Shown here: positions 61,205-64,000 of the stretch, in pieces | How positions within the stretch are numbered: position 1 is the first letter of the stretch | Layout of the letters: every line of letters begins with the position of its first letter | Assembly (NCBI GenBank): GCA_035610835.1 | Contig: CM069442.1 | Span: 61,543,431 to 61,607,430, forward strand | Length of the DNA: 64,000 nt | Origin: Ophiura sarsii | Taxonomy: Eukaryota > Echinodermata > Ophiuroidea > Amphilepidida > Ophiuridae | Direction of reading: 5' to 3' | Notes under the pieces: model-generated | Told to the model about the DNA's origin: nothing | What the model saw: only the letters and a program-made list of their open reading frames with translations | The model's database searches: none | Position numbers and translations under genes: made by a program

Positions 61205-61630
61205 GTTTTAACATTGAACAAACAAAAGGCTGAAGGCATGTAATATTTCTTTGATATAATGATATCACATAATCAGTCTTGCGATAGTAAAAATCACATG
61301 GCTTAAATAAGACCTATCATTATAATAAAAACTATCACATCAAATCAGGCCTATCATTATATAATACCAATATTGAACACATTCGGATATGAACAACCAT
61401 TTCTTGCTGTTGCTGTTCCCATGTGATGATGATTTGTCAAGCAATATGGTAAGTTCCTACATCAGCAAGTCATCTACCCGAATTTTAGGATAATATCTTA
61501 CAGTTCTTCTGTGCCGAGGCCTAAGGATTTGTAAACAGTTTGCGATAATGATGACAATTTGTTGTAGTCTGCACATGTTTATGGTTATATCTTGCTAGTC
61601 TTCTAACCCAGGATGAGTGATACTGTACTA

Positions 61631-61670
61631 TTACCAGCTCGGTGCTGTATTGGCCAGACGACGCATACGC
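61631..61670 (-). CDS. SMARCB1: SMARCB1 last coding exon (40 bp)
   Basis: The acceptor AG is followed by one base that completes the AGG Arg codon, then [12 protein letters not shown] and TAA at 61633-61631. Short enough to be missed by ORF finding, but the reading is unambiguous once the upstream exon phase is known. Confidence 0.93.
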
Positions 61671-63806
61671 CTATTTTAGAGAAAAAATAAACACATAGCA
61701 CAAAATATTATTAAAAAATATGTTTTACCAGAATATATTGATCATTGAAATATAAGACAGTGTCATAAGTTCAAATAATCATCAATATTTAGGTTAGCTT
61801 ATGGGTTGGTGGATCAAAAGTGCTATTTTGACCAGTTTTGCACACTTATACAGGGGGGTTTTTGAGAACAAAATATCAAGCTTGAACCACCGAATGGCAT
61901 AAATGTTATCACTTTCATTGGTGTTTCCTCTTCCAAAATTGTGATCCTGGTTAAAAAACCTAAACCGGGTTTAGGGTTATGAATATGATATTCAATAACA
62001 TTTATTCAAACTAAATCTTGTACTGTTTTGGACTTATATCTTATTTGAAAAGAATTTTAAAACGAAAAAAAACAAGGTAACAAAAGTATGTTTGTGTCTC
62101 TTTTCCAATCGCCCTTGCCTATAATTTTACTTGAAATTTCTAGCATAATGGTCTAAAATTTGATATTTAGAAATTCTTTTCATTGTATCTGTTTTTAATT
62201 TTGAAAAAGAAGTACTATATTTATCTAAAATGGGGAGTAGTGTTCAATCATTATAAAAATAAAGCAATCTTTAAACACAAATGTTTCTAGATTGTTGACG
62301 CACCTTGTATTTCTGTCTTGATCCCTGATTTTCTTCTCCATTTCAGCGTCAGTCAGTGTTTCTAGAAACGGGCACCACTGGTCCGCCTCTCCCTGGTTCC
62401 TCACCGCTATTTCTACTTGGGGCAATGGTGATTCACTGCAGATAGAACAAATATCAAAGAAATAGTCAATGATGGTGAGTTTTATAGCTATCACTAAACA
62501 GCCATCAAATGTTATTTGAAGCAATTTATTCTCGGCCTTTTGTCTGCCATTTTGTGGGAAATAGTAAATTCTCTTTTACATTTTTAGAGCATGAGCCTGT
62601 GAATGAATGTGTATAATACTAGCTGTCAGACAGTCAATGACGGACCTGCAATTAGGAGTGCATTGGTTGAATTATATTAACAAATACCATTGTTCAATTA
62701 TGCTTGAAAAAAGGCTGATGGTCTCGTCTGATCTATTGACAGGGTAATAATAACCCATTTGCCTACTCATTCAAAATGTTTAAAAAAAAAAAAAGTGGCA
62801 TCTTTTATAATGGAGTGAGCCTTTAACAAATAATGATTTGCATTTCAGTAAAAGTGCTGAGAGTAAAAAGCATCTGGAATAACAAAGTCATGGAAAAACT
62901 AAAAACATTATTAACACTATGGTGGGATGTGTTACACTTTGATATGGTAATTTGTATGTGTCATATCTACGGAGGCGGCAATGATTAATTGTTCAATTTA
63001 CCTGAAAGCATAAGTGCGCTGATGCCAGCTGAGTTGTCCTCTAATACTATAAGCAATAGCTGTGATGAATTCTCCTCCTAATCCTAAGTCTGCACATAAT
63101 CTATTGGCAAACTCCTCAGGACTGTTCTCTGTTGTCATGTCCCATTCAAACTGATCCACTAGAGAGATGTTACCAACATGGATGTTGAGCTATAAGGAGA
63201 AAGGAAATTGTATTATACAGTGGAACCTCGTTAACACGAAGTTGCCTGGGCTGTGCATTTTAGTTTGTGTTAAGAGGAATTTGTGTTATACAGTCATATT
63301 ATATGGTAAAATATAAGCTTGGGACTTGAATAACACTTTGTGTTAACAGAGTTTGTGTTAACGAGGTTCCACTGTAATATTTGACATCTAGGCTAAAGGA
63401 AGCAATTCACAACTGCATGCTAGGATGAATCTTTAGAGCTAACAAATTTAATAAACTCACAATTTTCTTTTGCAGGGCTGTCAGAAAATTGTCTACATGA
63501 AGAGGATCAGAGATGGGATCAAGTGTAGCTTTTTCAGAGTGTATAAGTCTGCAACTCCCTAAAATTTAGAAATTTGGACCCCATTATTGGGATTCAATAT
63601 GATAAATGGACTCTTGCCAGTATGTCAACTACTCACCTTCAGAATAACTCTCTGGTCACACTGCCCTACCAAGATGTTAGTCTCACTAGGGAATGCTTCT
63701 ATCTGTGTGCGTATGGCAGCGGCAATGGAGGGCACAAAAGCCAGCGGGGGAAGGTCCAAGTCTTCACAAAGAATCTCAGCAAACATTTCTGGTGTGATAA
63801 GAGTCT
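61631..63806 (-). CDS. SMARCB1: SMARCB1 (SNF5/INI1), C-terminal part, four exons
   Basis: Core subunit of the BAF/PBAF (SWI/SNF) chromatin remodeller; its two SNF5 repeats bind partner subunits and the basic C-terminal helix contacts the nucleosome acidic patch. Exons on the - strand: 63806-63637, 63189-63002, 62435-62304, 61670-61631, with GT...AG junctions and unbroken phase. Products in order: [20 protein letters not shown], then [18 protein letters not shown] ... [19 protein letters not shown], then [20 protein letters not shown] and [18 protein letters not shown], then [12 protein letters not shown] and a TAA stop. This is very close to vertebrate SMARCB1 as I know it, differing at a few positions such as APSW for APAW. 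The N-terminal exons lie beyond 64000. The gene converges on CPD. Confidence 0.96.
62304..62435 (-). CDS. SMARCB1: SMARCB1 exon: second half of SNF5 repeat 2 and acidic linker
   Basis: Acceptor ...tctgcag, donor gtgcgtca. It encodes [43 protein letters not shown] and the first two bases of Arg. Confidence 0.95.
63002..63189 (-). CDS. SMARCB1: SMARCB1 exon: SNF5 repeat 2
   Basis: Acceptor ...ccttatag, donor gtaaattg. It encodes [60 protein letters not shown] and AF, ending with two bases of Ser. Confidence 0.95.
63218..63374. repeat. pogo/Tigger-like MITE in a SMARCB1 intron
   Basis: CAGTGGAACCTCGTTAACAC at the left and GTGTTAACGAGGTTCCACTG at the right are perfectly inverted and flanked by TA on both sides. 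CAGTGGAACCTCG ends with a TA target duplication are those of pogo/Tigger-type Tc1/mariner MITEs. ~157 bp, non-coding. Confidence 0.85.
63637..63806 (-). CDS. SMARCB1: SMARCB1 exon: SNF5 repeat 1
   Basis: Acceptor ...gtttcag, donor gtgagtag. It encodes [40 protein letters not shown] and [16 protein letters not shown]. The two leading bases finish a codon begun in an exon right of the window. Confidence 0.95.
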
Positions 63807-64000
63807 CTGAAACAAATTAAAAACACAGATGAGAAACATTCGTTCAATACACAATGACATTAATTCATCCTTCTATAGACAAAACGTACAAGCCAAGTAA
63901 TGGTGAGGATTTATTGTGAGTGCCCAACTTGGTGTACAAGATAAGCTAAATAAATTGATTATTTTATTGTAATGTATTGTAAGGTTTATTTATTCTCTTG

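Larger units (their letters stand above)
46767..61630. other. Intergenic region between converging CPD and SMARCB1
   Basis: About 15 kb in which I recognise no conserved protein, exon or structural RNA. Besides the repeats listed separately it contains AT-rich unique sequence. A CAG|GTAAGT donor-like site at 57931 preceded by a TATAAATT word near 57870 could mark an unrecognised transcript start, but nothing else supports it. Confidence 0.5.

Overview
The window looks like nuclear DNA of an invertebrate animal. It has long introns with GT...AG splice sites, many foldback and terminal-inverted-repeat (TIR) elements, a DIRS retrotransposon and truncated LINE tails. Frequent AGGCCTAG and ACATGTA words and the DIRS element suggest an invertebrate deuterostome, perhaps an echinoderm or hemichordate. 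That placement is an inference and is only moderately supported.

Two host genes are recognisable and they converge. On the + strand, 24 exons between 3948 and 46180 encode the C-terminal ~1,394 residues of carboxypeptidase D (CPD), a trans-Golgi metallocarboxypeptidase. I see the end of one carboxypeptidase domain (A), a complete domain with all catalytic residues (B), a complete but degenerate domain (C), a fourth partly degenerate domain (D), one transmembrane helix and a cytoplasmic tail with an acidic cluster. The reading phase is continuous across all 24 exons. The start of the gene lies left of the window. On the - strand, four exons between 63806 and 61631 encode the C-terminal part of SMARCB1 (SNF5/INI1), a core subunit of the SWI/SNF chromatin remodeller. 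Its upstream exons lie right of the window. About 15 kb between the genes (46181-61630) holds only repeats and sequence I cannot assign.

The oddest feature is in CPD. At four separate places an exon 3' end plus its splice donor has been tandemly duplicated: 3 copies near 4.0-4.5 kb, about 5 decayed copies at 18.9-19.6 kb, 10 full copies plus a partial of a 105-bp unit at 43.6-44.7 kb (still in frame, a donor in every full copy), and 2 copies of ~276 bp at 45.2-45.8 kb.

Mobile DNA fills the introns. A structurally complete DIRS element (28844-33890, - strand; gag, RT-RNase H, tyrosine recombinase, split terminal repeats and an internal complementary region) sits inside an older foldback element. 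A 2.9-kb non-coding element (8339-11245) has perfect 25-bp TIRs and about a dozen copies of a GATGCTACATGGACACC motif in both orientations. A ~0.5-kb palindrome-bearing repeat occurs three times. Several MITE families occur two to five times, two GC-tipped hairpins are near perfect, and tRNA-derived SINE heads and a pogo/Tigger-like MITE are present.
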